Assembly (NCBI RefSeq): GCF_021284765.1 | Contig: NZ_CP089924.1 | Location: 2,312,001-2,376,000, forward strand | Direction of reading: 5' to 3' | DNA length: 64,000 nucleotides | Source: Lysobacter sp. 5GHs7-4 | GTDB lineage: Bacteria; Pseudomonadota; Gammaproteobacteria; Xanthomonadales; Xanthomonadaceae | Shown here: in pieces, positions 34,871 to 42,503 of the stretch | Layout: every line of letters begins with the position of its first letter | Numbering within the stretch: position 1 is the first letter of the stretch | The notes under the pieces: generated by a model | What the model was told of the DNA's origin: nothing | What the model saw: only the letters and a program-made list of their open reading frames with translations | Database searches by the model: none | Program-made: the position numbers and the translations under genes

Positions 34871-36019
34871 ATGCCCGACACCCTGCGCAACCGGGTCGTA
34901 GCCTTGCTGGCGCTGGCCGACGTCCGCGTCGACGGCGACCGTCCCTGGGACATCGAGGTCGACGACGAGCGCTTCTATTCGCGCGTGATCGCGCAGGGCT
35001 CGCTGGGCTTGGGCGAGTCCTACATGGACGGCTGGTGGCGCTGCGCATCGCTGGACGGAATGCTGCTGCGCCTGTTGCGTGCGCACGTGGACGAGCGCGT
35101 GCACGGCTGGAGCGCGCTGTTCGACGGCCTGCGCGCGCACCTGATCAATCTGCAAAGCCGCAAGCGCGCGTTCGCCGTCGGCGAGCGTCACTACGACCTG
35201 GGCAACGACCTTTACCGGGCCATGCTGGGCCGGCGCATGGTCTACAGCTGCGGCTATTGGCGCGACCGCAGCGGCGCGCCGTTGCAGGACCTGGACGCGG
35301 CCCAGGAGGCCAAACTGGATCTGGTCTGCCGCAAGCTCGGTCTGTCGCCCGGCATGCGCGTGCTCGACATCGGCTGCGGCTGGGGCGAGGGCCTGAAGTT
35401 CGCCGCGCAGCGCTACGGCGTGAGCGGCGTGGGCGTGACCATTTCGCGCGAGCAGGCCGACTATGCGCGCGCGCTGTGCGCGGGCCTGCCGGTGGAGATC
35501 CTGCTGCAGGACTACCGCGACCTGGGCGACGGCGCGCTGGGCGGCGGCCGCTTCGACCGGGTCTACTCGCTGGGCATGTTCGAGCATGTCGGGGTGCGCA
35601 ACTACGTGCTGTACTTCGACGCGGCGCGGCGCGCGCTGCAGCCCGACGGCCTGTTCCTGCTGCACACCATCGGCGGCAACCATTCGGTCACCCACACCGA
35701 CCCGTGGATAGGCAAGTACATCTTTCCCAACTCGATGCTGCCCTCGGCGCGGCAGATCGCCGAGGCGGTCGAGACGCGCTTCGTGATCGAGGACTGGCAT
35801 AACTTCAGCGCCGACTACGACCTGACCCTGCAGGCCTGGCGCGACAACGTCGAGCACGCATGGCCGGCGCTGGACGCGCGCTACGACGAACGCTTCCGGC
35901 GCATGTGGCGCTTCTATCTGGCCGGCGCGATGGCCAGCTTCCGTAGCCGGCATGCGCAGCTGTGGCAGCTGGTGCTGTCGCCGGAAGGCGTGCCGGGCGG
36001 GTACGTGGCGCCGCGCTAG
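34871..36019 (+). CDS. cfa: Cyclopropane-fatty-acyl-phospholipid synthase
   Basis: A 382-residue CFA synthase, methylating unsaturated acyl chains in membrane lipids with SAM. Seen: SLGLGESYMDGWW (44-56), HYDLGNDLY (107-115), the SAM loop VLDIGCGWGEG (164-174), FEHVGVRNY and the lipid-binding end WRFYLAGAMASFRSRHAQLW. ATG 34871 gives normal length. Stands alone, followed by the 36033-36132 inverted repeat. It may be stress-induced, as CFA usually is, but no sigma motif is claimed. Confidence 0.95.
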   Translation: MPDTLRNRVVALLALADVRVDGDRPWDIEVDDERFYSRVIAQGSLGLGESYMDGWWRCASLDGMLLRLLRAHVDERVHGWSALFDGLRAHLINLQSRKRAFAVGERHYDLGNDLYRAMLGRRMVYSCGYWRDRSGAPLQDLDAAQEAKLDLVCRKLGLSPGMRVLDIGCGWGEGLKFAAQRYGVSGVGVTISREQADYARALCAGLPVEILLQDYRDLGDGALGGGRFDRVYSLGMFEHVGVRNYVLYFDAARRALQPDGLFLLHTIGGNHSVTHTDPWIGKYIFPNSMLPSARQIAEAVETRFVIEDWHNFSADYDLTLQAWRDNVEHAWPALDARYDERFRRMWRFYLAGAMASFRSRHAQLWQLVLSPEGVPGGYVAPR

Positions 36020-36032
36020 CGTTCGATGCCTA

Positions 36033-36132
36033 GGGGTAGGAGCGGCGTAAGCCGCGACCCGGACCCCAAGTGCCGGCGAGGCTTGCACGGCAAGCGCAGA
36101 TGCGCGGTCGCGGCTTACGCCGCTCCTACCCC
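36033..36132. repeat. Inverted ggggtaggagcggcgtaagc pair
   Basis: Perfect 27-bp arms at 36033-36059 and 36106-36132, with 46 bp between. It lies after cfa and ends 59 bp before the convergent APC gene stop. The loop holds gcttgcacggcaagc, a small secondary hairpin. Same family as 47092-47315. Confidence 0.85.
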
Positions 36133-36191
36133 AAAGCCAAGGCCCGGACGACGGCTCCGCGGAGCCGTCGCCTCCAAGCCCGACGGCGGCC

Positions 36192-37640
36192 TCAGCCCGC
36201 GCCCTGCGATTCCTGCGCCAACTTGCTATGACGGATGCCGTAGCCGAAATACACCAGCAAGCCCAGCGACAGCCAGACCACGAAGATCAGCCAGGTGATC
36301 GCCTGCAGCTCGGCCAGCAGCCAGATCGAGAAGGCGATGCCGATGATCGGGATCAGCGGCACCAGCGGGGTGCGGAACGAGCGCTGCAGGTTCGGCTTGC
36401 GCACGCGCAGCACCCAGACCGAGGCGCAGATCACGATGAAGGCCGAGAGCACGCCGATGTTGACCAGCTTGGCGACCTCGCCGATCGGTAGCAGGCCGGC
36501 GACCAGCGCGGTGAACACGCCCAGCACCACGGTCGGGCGGTGCGGGGTGCCGTAGCGCGGGTGGATCTTGGCGAACCACGGCGGCAGCAAGCCGTCGCGC
36601 GACAGCGAGTACCAGATGCGCGCCGCGCCCAGCATGAAGGCGAACAGCACGCTGGCGATGCCGACCACGGCCGAGAAGGCGATGGTCTTGGCGATCCACG
36701 GCAGGCCCAGCGCGTCGAACGCGTCCGACACCGGCGCGTCGCCGCCCAGGGTGGAGTAGTGGGCGATGCCGGTCAGCACCAGCGACACCGCCAGGTACAG
36801 CGCCATCGACACGCCCAGCGACAGCAGCACCGCGCGCGGCAGGTCGCGCTGCGGGTTCTTGGATTCCTCGGCCGCGGTGGTCAGGGTGTCGTAGCCGAAC
36901 ACCGCGAAGAACACCACCGCCGCGGCCGTGCCGACGCCGGCGAAGCCGAAGTGGCCGACGCCGTCGGCGCCGATCACGCGTTCGGGAATGAACGGCGTCC
37001 AGTTGGCGGTGTCGATGTAGAACACGCCCACGCCGATCACCAGCAGCACCGCCAGCACCTTGATCGCGACGATCAGGGTGTTGAAGCGCGCGCCCCATTC
37101 GGTGCGGAACACCAGCAGCGCCGATACGGCCAGGGTGACGGCGGCGGCGATCACGTTGAACACGCGGCCTTCGCCGGTACCCATCGCGCCCTGTGCCCAC
37201 ACCGGCAGCTGGATGCCCATGCCCTCCAGCAGCACCTGCACGTAGCCGGACCAGCCTATGGCCACCACCGCGACGATCAGCGCGTATTCGAGCAACAGAT
37301 CCCAGCCGATCAGCCAGGCGGGCAGCTCGCCCAGGGTGGCGTAGCTGTAGGTGTAGGCGCTGCCGGTGACCGGGATCATGCCGGCGAACTCGGCGTAGCA
37401 CAGCGCCGCCGCGGCGCTGGCGATGCCGGCGATCAGGAACGACAGCGCGACCGCGGGGCCGGCGTTCTCGGCCGCCTGATGGCCGGCGAGCACGAACACG
37501 CCCACGCCGATGATGCCGCCGATGCCGATCGCCGTGAGCTGCCACAGCCCCAGCACGCGCCGGAAATCCGAGCGCTTGCCGATATCGGCCTGAAGTTGCT
37601 CCACCGACTTGTGCCGAAAGATACGCGCCAACAGGCTCAT
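36192..37640 (-). CDS. APC-family cationic amino acid permease
   Basis: A 482-residue amino acid transporter with about 12 membrane helices. Matching segments are LTAIGIGGIIGVGVFVLAGHQ, GSAYTYSYATLGELPAWLIG and FFAVFGYDTLTTAAEESKNPQRDLP, typical of the YhdG/CAT-like branch. ATG 37640 starts with a short cytoplasmic leader (LARIFRHKSVEQLQADIGKRSD). Substrate could be cationic or broad amino acids. Divergent from the unrecognised 353-residue protein 159 bp away. Confidence 0.93.
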   Translation of the reverse strand: MSLLARIFRHKSVEQLQADIGKRSDFRRVLGLWQLTAIGIGGIIGVGVFVLAGHQAAENAGPAVALSFLIAGIASAAAALCYAEFAGMIPVTGSAYTYSYATLGELPAWLIGWDLLLEYALIVAVVAIGWSGYVQVLLEGMGIQLPVWAQGAMGTGEGRVFNVIAAAVTLAVSALLVFRTEWGARFNTLIVAIKVLAVLLVIGVGVFYIDTANWTPFIPERVIGADGVGHFGFAGVGTAAAVVFFAVFGYDTLTTAAEESKNPQRDLPRAVLLSLGVSMALYLAVSLVLTGIAHYSTLGGDAPVSDAFDALGLPWIAKTIAFSAVVGIASVLFAFMLGAARIWYSLSRDGLLPPWFAKIHPRYGTPHRPTVVLGVFTALVAGLLPIGEVAKLVNIGVLSAFIVICASVWVLRVRKPNLQRSFRTPLVPLIPIIGIAFSIWLLAELQAITWLIFVVWLSLGLLVYFGYGIRHSKLAQESQGAG

Positions 37641-37799
37641 CCGCAGTCCTCCCCAGTGATCGCCGCATCATAGCCGCTGCAGCGCCGGACGGTGGCGCAT
37701 GGGCGGTACGACCCGGCTAGGCCGGCCGCGTCACAGCCGGGAGAGTGCTGCGTTTTTCCTGTCACCGGGCCCACAGCCACACGACAGGAGAGATTCAAC

Positions 37800-38861
37800 A
37801 TGAGTATCCGCTGGAACCGCACCTTTTCCGACCTGATTCGGCGCAGCCGTCCGGCGTATTGGGGCAACTGGGCGCTCAACGCCCAGATCCGTCCCGGCGC
37901 GGTCGGCATCGTCGATGCCGAATCGGGCGACTTCCGCCTGGTGCGCGAACAACTGCCCGACGTCGAGCTGCTGCACACGGCGACCTCGAGCTCCTGGCAA
38001 CTGATGTCCGAGCGCGTGTCGCGCACCGAGGCCAGCGTCGACGTCAGTGCCGAGGCCACCGATCCGGAATCGGGCATCAAGGGCGAGGCCGGGCTGGAAG
38101 TGAGTTGGTCGATGGCCAACAGCAATTCGATCGCCTCGGAGTTCTCGCTGCGCCAGGAATCCTTTCTGCGCGACCTGACCGTGCTGGAACGCAGCGTCGA
38201 CTGGCTGGCCGAGCAGGCCGCGTCGGTGAGTTTCGGCGGCAACGGTCAGATCGCCCAGGGCTTCGGCGTGGTCACCAATGTGATCTACGCCAACAGCGGC
38301 CTCAACGTCGGTTCGCAGTCCAGCGACGCGTCCTTTGCGATCGCCGGCCGCGCCAGCGCGGTGCAGGAGATGCTAGGCGGCGCCACCGGCAAGGGCTCGT
38401 TCAGTTCGGTGCGCAAGGCCCGCGACGTCGACCGCCATCTGTGGCCGGATCAGGCCAACACCCGGCCGGTCGAACCGGTGCCGATCGCGTACTCGTTCGC
38501 GTCCTTCGACGGACGCCTGCTGATGCCGAACTGGATCGGCAAGCTCGGCGGCTTCCAGATCTTCTTCAACAACCGTCCCGGCAGCACCTACATCACCCGC
38601 ATCCTGCTGACCTACAACACGCCCAGCGGTCCGCGCCGCGAGCAGTTCGAGATCAGCGGCGGCCTGTCGCGCACGATCGGCAACATCCCTCTGGACGCCA
38701 CCGACATCAACCTCGACGTGACGTTCGTCGGCATGATCAATTCCGATCGCTACCGCCGCCACTGGGCGCGGCCGTTGGGCCAATGGCTGAGCGGTCAGCG
38801 TCACATCGAGATGTCGGGCGTGTGGCCGGGCCGCACCCACTTCTCGGTGTTGGAAGAATGA
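37800..38861 (+). CDS. Unrecognised protein with cytolysin-D4-like C-terminus
   Basis: A 353-residue protein with no signal peptide. The C-terminal part (about 250-353) reads FQIFFNNRPGSTYITRILLT, then TIGNIPLDATDINLDVTFV and WARPLGQWLSGQRHIEMSGV. Order and spacing (long beta strand, IPL-A--I, aromatic/Arg loop, PL, then a final GTxxP-like turn WPGRTHFSV) resemble the beta-sandwich domain 4 of thiol-activated cytolysins. The N-terminal two thirds (25-238) are Ser/Asn-rich strands and a helix near 112-140 and are not recognised; a pore-forming fold (gasdermin or MACPF-like) is possible. A strong ribosome site, caggagagattcaac, precedes ATG 37800. Low-moderate confidence in function. Confidence 0.7.
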   Translation: MSIRWNRTFSDLIRRSRPAYWGNWALNAQIRPGAVGIVDAESGDFRLVREQLPDVELLHTATSSSWQLMSERVSRTEASVDVSAEATDPESGIKGEAGLEVSWSMANSNSIASEFSLRQESFLRDLTVLERSVDWLAEQAASVSFGGNGQIAQGFGVVTNVIYANSGLNVGSQSSDASFAIAGRASAVQEMLGGATGKGSFSSVRKARDVDRHLWPDQANTRPVEPVPIAYSFASFDGRLLMPNWIGKLGGFQIFFNNRPGSTYITRILLTYNTPSGPRREQFEISGGLSRTIGNIPLDATDINLDVTFVGMINSDRYRRHWARPLGQWLSGQRHIEMSGVWPGRTHFSVLEE

Positions 38862-38941
38862 TCGCCGGCGTGGCCGCCGCGGCGGCCGCGCCTACCGCAA
38901 GCCCACCATCGCAAGAGCGCGATGCGCCACGGAGCACGGAC

Positions 38942-39247
38942 ATGCCTTATACCTACGTCAATGAAATCTCCGCCAAGAAGCTCTCCAAGCTAAAGGATCC
39001 GGTCACCGCCGAAGCGCGGCTGCAGAGCATCGACACGCTGTGCAGCGAGACCGAGCCGGTCGACGGCGACCAGGTCAATCAGTGGCTGGCGCTGCTGAAG
39101 CAGTACGAGATCGTCGCCCAGAAGTGGAAGAGCAGCGACAACGCCATCGAGATCTATCCCAGCGGCAAGCGCAGCGAGGACCGCCTGGCGATTACCGTCG
39201 TCGACGGCACCGTCACCGCCGTCAACGCCTGGATCAGCGACCACTGA
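38942..39247 (+). CDS. Small unknown partner protein
   Basis: A 101-residue soluble protein. It starts MPYTYVNEISAKKLSKLKDP, continues with helices about 21-64 and ends in beta strands (NAIEIYPSGKRSEDRLAITV, VTAVNAWISDH). No match is recognised. It follows the 353-residue gene after 80 bp on the same strand, with ggag 8 bases before ATG 38942, and is followed 11 bp later by a strong hairpin, so the two genes form a discrete unit. It could be an antagonist, chaperone or effector partner; there is no direct evidence. Confidence 0.75.
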   Translation: MPYTYVNEISAKKLSKLKDPVTAEARLQSIDTLCSETEPVDGDQVNQWLALLKQYEIVAQKWKSSDNAIEIYPSGKRSEDRLAITVVDGTVTAVNAWISDH

Positions 39248-39258
39248 ACCGATAAGTA

Positions 39259-39283
39259 GCGGCCCGGCGCAAGGCCGGGCCGC
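39259..39283 (+). terminator. Hairpin closing the two-gene unknown unit
   Basis: Stem gcggcccggc/gccgggccgc with a 5-base loop (gcaag), 11 bp after the stop of the small gene. It is strong but lacks a clear T-run, so this is a likely rather than certain transcription end. Confidence 0.55.
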
Positions 39284-39471
39284 GGCGGCAGGGCCGGACG
39301 CGGCCGCGCGCGTTGTCGCCGCGCGCGGTCGCGTCCGGCGCGGAATGGGCAAGCGGTCGCAGTCCGCGTGCCGAGGCGGCGCACGGTCAAGAACGCGCAA
39401 TCTTGAGCATCCAGCATCAGGGGGCCGGCACGCAGGAGCGCCGGCCTTCCCCCGTGCCCGAGGTTTCCGCC

Positions 39472-40773
39472 ATGACCCCGCATTGCACTAAGCTGGCCCG
39501 GCTGTTCGGCGCCGTGCTGCTGGCCGCCGTCAGCGCCTCCGCCTGCGCCGAGATCCCCACCGTGAGCGACCGTTCGCCCGAGCGCCATGCGCCGGACCGT
39601 CAGGGCCTGATCGTGATCGGCCACCGCGGCGCCAGCGGTTACCGTCCCGAGCACACGCTGGAGTCCTACCGCCTGGCGATCCGCATGGGCGCGGACTTCA
39701 TCGAGCCGGATCTGGTCGCCACGCGCGACGGCGTGCTGGTCGCGCGCCACGAGAACGAGATCTCCGGCACCACCGACGTCGCGGCGCATCCCGAGTTCGC
39801 CTCGCGCCGCGTCACCAAGACGGTAGACGGCACCGCCGTGACCGGCTGGTTCACCGAGGACTTCACCCTCGCCGAGCTCAAGACCCTGCGCGCCAAGGAG
39901 CGTATCCCCGCGATCCGTCCGGCCAATACGCGCTTCGACGGCATGTATCAGATTCCCACCTTCGCCGAGGTCGTGCGCCTGGCCCAGCGCGAGAGCCGCG
40001 GCGGGCGCCGCATCGGCATTTATCCGGAAACCAAGCACCCGACCTATTTCGCCCACGAAGGCCGCCGCCTCGACGGCACGCCCATCGCCACCTCGCTGGG
40101 CGCCAAGCTGATCGAGACGCTGGTGGCGGAGGGATTCACCGATCCGCGCCGCGTCTACATCCAGAGCTTCGAGGTCGAGAACCTGATCGAACTCAAGACC
40201 CTTCTGATGCCGCGCGCCGGCGTCGATCTGCCGCTGGTGCAGCTGTACGAGGACTTCCAGAGCCGCCGGCCTTACGACCTGGCCTATCACGTCGCGCGCG
40301 GCGACGACCTGGGCGCGATCTACGGCAGCCTTAGCCAGCGGGTGGAAGGCGGGCTAGGCGCCGGCACGCGCTACAGCGACTTCGCCACCGAAGGCGCGTT
40401 GCGCTGGATGAAGGCGAATTACGCCAGCGGCGTCGGACCGTCCAAGAGCAGCCTGCTGCCGCGGCTGGCCTTGGACCCGAAAGTCGACGGCGACGGCGAC
40501 GGCAAGGCCGAGCTGGGCACGCGCAACACCGGCGTGGTCCATCCGATGCTGGCCTGGGCGCTGAAGGCCGGGCTGGTCGTGCATCCGTATACGGTGCGCG
40601 CCGAGGAACCGTTCCTGAGCCAGGGCCCGAACGGCATCGCCCAGACCGCGCTGGCCGAAGCCGTGCAGTTGTACGGGTTGGGCGTGCACGGCTTCTTCAT
40701 CGACCAGCCCGACATCGGCGTGGCCGCGCGCGATATTTTCCTGGACCTGCACCGGCCGTTGCGGGCGCGTTGA
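39472..40773 (+). CDS. glpQ: Periplasmic glycerophosphodiester phosphodiesterase
   Basis: A 433-residue GDPD enzyme that releases glycerol 3-phosphate from glycerophosphodiesters. An export signal lies at residues 1-26. The active-site blocks are VIGHRGASGYRPEHTLESY and DFIEPDLVATRDGVLVARHE, with YPETKHPTYF and FIDQPDIGV later, matching the GlpQ type. ATG 39472 begins the signal; a longer frame is not conserved. The segment around 320-345 (DPKVDGDGDGKAELGT) is an Asp/Gly-rich insert that could bind calcium. Confidence 0.93.
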   Translation: MTPHCTKLARLFGAVLLAAVSASACAEIPTVSDRSPERHAPDRQGLIVIGHRGASGYRPEHTLESYRLAIRMGADFIEPDLVATRDGVLVARHENEISGTTDVAAHPEFASRRVTKTVDGTAVTGWFTEDFTLAELKTLRAKERIPAIRPANTRFDGMYQIPTFAEVVRLAQRESRGGRRIGIYPETKHPTYFAHEGRRLDGTPIATSLGAKLIETLVAEGFTDPRRVYIQSFEVENLIELKTLLMPRAGVDLPLVQLYEDFQSRRPYDLAYHVARGDDLGAIYGSLSQRVEGGLGAGTRYSDFATEGALRWMKANYASGVGPSKSSLLPRLALDPKVDGDGDGKAELGTRNTGVVHPMLAWALKAGLVVHPYTVRAEEPFLSQGPNGIAQTALAEAVQLYGLGVHGFFIDQPDIGVAARDIFLDLHRPLRAR

Positions 40774-41389
40774 GGCCGGGAAGCCTTGAGGCCTGCGCCG
40801 CCGCTCGCGGTGTCGCGGTCGCGGCTTACGCCGCTCCTACCCCAAGGCGTGCTGCCTTCTGTGGGAGCGGCGTGAGCCGCGATCGCGTCAATTCAAGTGC
40901 GGCGCAGGCCCCGATGGTCGAGTCGCGAATTCGATCCTCGCGCCGCCGCTCGCGGTTTCGCAATCGCGGCTCACGCCGCTCCCACAGAAAGCAGGGTTCA
41001 CGGTTTCCGCGAATGACGTGCTTTGGGGTAGGAGCGGCGTGAGCCGCGACCGCGTCAATTCAAGTGCGGCGCAGGCACCGATGGTCGAGTCGCGAATTCG
41101 ATCCTCGCGCCGCCGCTCGCGGTTTCGCAATCGCGGCTCACGCCGCTCCCACAGAAAGCAGGGTTCACGGTTTCCGCGAATGACGTGCTTTGGGGTAGGA
41201 GCGGCGTAAGCCGCGACCGCGTCATTCAGGCGCGGCGCAAACACCGATCATCGATTCGCGCACCCGACCCCAGTGACGCCGCCGCTCGCGGTTTCGCGAT
41301 CGCGGCTCACGCCGCTCCCACAGAAAGCAGGGTTCACGGTTTCCGCCGCTCCTACATCGGCTACCGCGGCATCGCTCGGAGCCGCGGCA
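40774..41389. repeat. 167-bp tandem repeat, about three units
   Basis: Homologous points fall at 40874, 41041 and 41208, so the period is 167 bp twice in a row. Each unit is gagccgcgaccgcgtcaatt, a variable stretch, then atcgcggctcacgccgctcc, cacagaaagcagggttcacg and ggggtaggagcggcgt. Units 1 and 2 are nearly identical; unit 3 is changed in its middle (gtcattcaggcgcggcgcaa). An inverted half-repeat lies upstream at 40820-40850. No gene is supported here. It separates glpQ from the sirtuin gene. Confidence 0.9.
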
Positions 41390-42235
41390 TCACGCCCCTA
41401 ACGCCGCCTCCAACGTCGCCGCGCAGTCCGTTTCCAGCTTCAGCGTCGCGATATCGTCGGCGCGGGTGACGCCGCGGTTGAGCAGGGCCAGCGGCAGGCC
41501 GGCCTCGCGCGCCGCGCGCGCGAAGCGGTAGCCGGAATACACCATCAGCGACGAACCCACGACCAACATCGCGTCCGACGCCTGCAGCGCTTCGTGCGCG
41601 GCGGCCACGCGCGCGCGCGGCACGTTCTCGCCGAAGAACACCACGTCGGGCTTGAGCAGGCCGGCGCAAACCTCGCAGCGCGGCGGCACGAAGTCCTCGA
41701 AGCGCACGCCCTCCAGATCGGCGTCGCCGTCGGGTGCGCTGCGTGCGCTCAGCGCGGTCCAGTCCGGATTGTTCGCGGCCAGCTCCTCCTGCAGCGCCGC
41801 GCGCGAGCGACGCGCGCCGCAATCCAGGCAGACCGCCTCGTCCAGGCGCCCGTGCAGATCGATGACCTCGGTGCTGCCCGCGCGCTGGTGCAGGCCGTCG
41901 ACGTTCTGGGTCAGCAGACGGCTCAGTCCGCCGCGCGCCTGCCAGCGCGACAGCGCGGCGTGTCCGGCGTTGGGTAGGGCGCGCGCGAACCAGGGCCAGC
42001 CGACGAAGCTGCGCGCCCAGTAGCGCGCCCGCGTGGCGGCCTCGCCGACGAAAGCCTGGTAGGTGACCGGCGGCTTGCGTTGCCACTGCCCGTCCTCGCC
42101 GCGGTAATGCGGGATGCCCGAGGCGGTGCTGATGCCGGCGCCGGTCAGCACGAACACGCGCCGATGCGAGGCCAGCCAATCGCGCAGGGTCTGCGCCGCG
42201 GCGAGCGGATCGTGGCGGTCGGGGAGGACGGTCAT
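41390..42235 (-). CDS. Sir2-family NAD-dependent protein deacylase
   Basis: A 281-residue sirtuin. NAD-binding GAGISTASGIPHYRG (32-46), TQNVDGLHQRAG (109-120), catalytic His128 in DLHG, and four zinc cysteines (136, 139, 187, 190) are all visible. LLKPDVVFFGENVP and VVGSSLMVYSGYRFA complete the fold. It resembles the class II/III bacterial sirtuins in having a wide gap between the Cys pairs. Start at 42235 is chosen; a start 9 bp upstream is equally plausible. Confidence 0.94.
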   Translation of the reverse strand: MTVLPDRHDPLAAAQTLRDWLASHRRVFVLTGAGISTASGIPHYRGEDGQWQRKPPVTYQAFVGEAATRARYWARSFVGWPWFARALPNAGHAALSRWQARGGLSRLLTQNVDGLHQRAGSTEVIDLHGRLDEAVCLDCGARRSRAALQEELAANNPDWTALSARSAPDGDADLEGVRFEDFVPPRCEVCAGLLKPDVVFFGENVPRARVAAAHEALQASDAMLVVGSSLMVYSGYRFARAAREAGLPLALLNRGVTRADDIATLKLETDCAATLEAALGA

Positions 42236-42440
42236 GGAGGGCATTCTAGGGCGTGGGGGGCGAGGCTCCGGCGTGGCCAGGAGCAAATCCCCCTCAATCC
42301 CCCTTTTTCAAGGGGCGGGGGCAGGAGCGAGCTGTCAAAGGGGAGGCCAAGAGCGAGCGCAAGGGGCAGGCGATACCGCGCCCGCCTTCGTTGCGGTTCC
42401 CCTCTTTGGAAAAGAGAGGCTAGGGGAGATTTGCTCTTGA
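42236..42440. repeat. Dispersed ccccct hairpin repeats upstream of sirtuin
   Basis: Two members of the ccctttttcaaggg family are oriented opposite to one another: aatccccctcaatcccccttt with tcaaggg at 42287-42315, and cccctctttggaaaagagaggctaggggagatt at 42400-42432. No gene is supported. This lies between the sirtuin start and the dcp terminator. Confidence 0.65.
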
Positions 42441-42449
42441 GCCGCGCGC

Positions 42450-42481
42450 AAAAAAAAGCCGCCCGGATCGCTCCGGGCGGC
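42450..42481 (-). terminator. Intrinsic terminator of dcp
   Basis: On the minus strand, the stem gccgcccgga/tccgggcggc (42481-42472 and 42467-42458, loop of 4) is followed by a run of T (A run 42457-42450 on the plus strand). This is a textbook factor-independent terminator 22 bp after the dcp stop at 42504. Confidence 0.9.
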
Positions 42482-42503
42482 ACAGGTGCAAAAACGAAAG
42501 CGC

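Noticed and set aside
37745..39247. 500-residue frame spanning both unknown genes
   Set aside because: The upstream two thirds overlap the 353-residue gene in another frame; only the last 101 residues (start 38942) have a ribosome site and normal composition.
40874..41375. Possible CRISPR array
   Set aside because: The period is 167 bp and both the repeat and the would-be spacers are similar between units, so this is a tandem repeat, not a CRISPR array.
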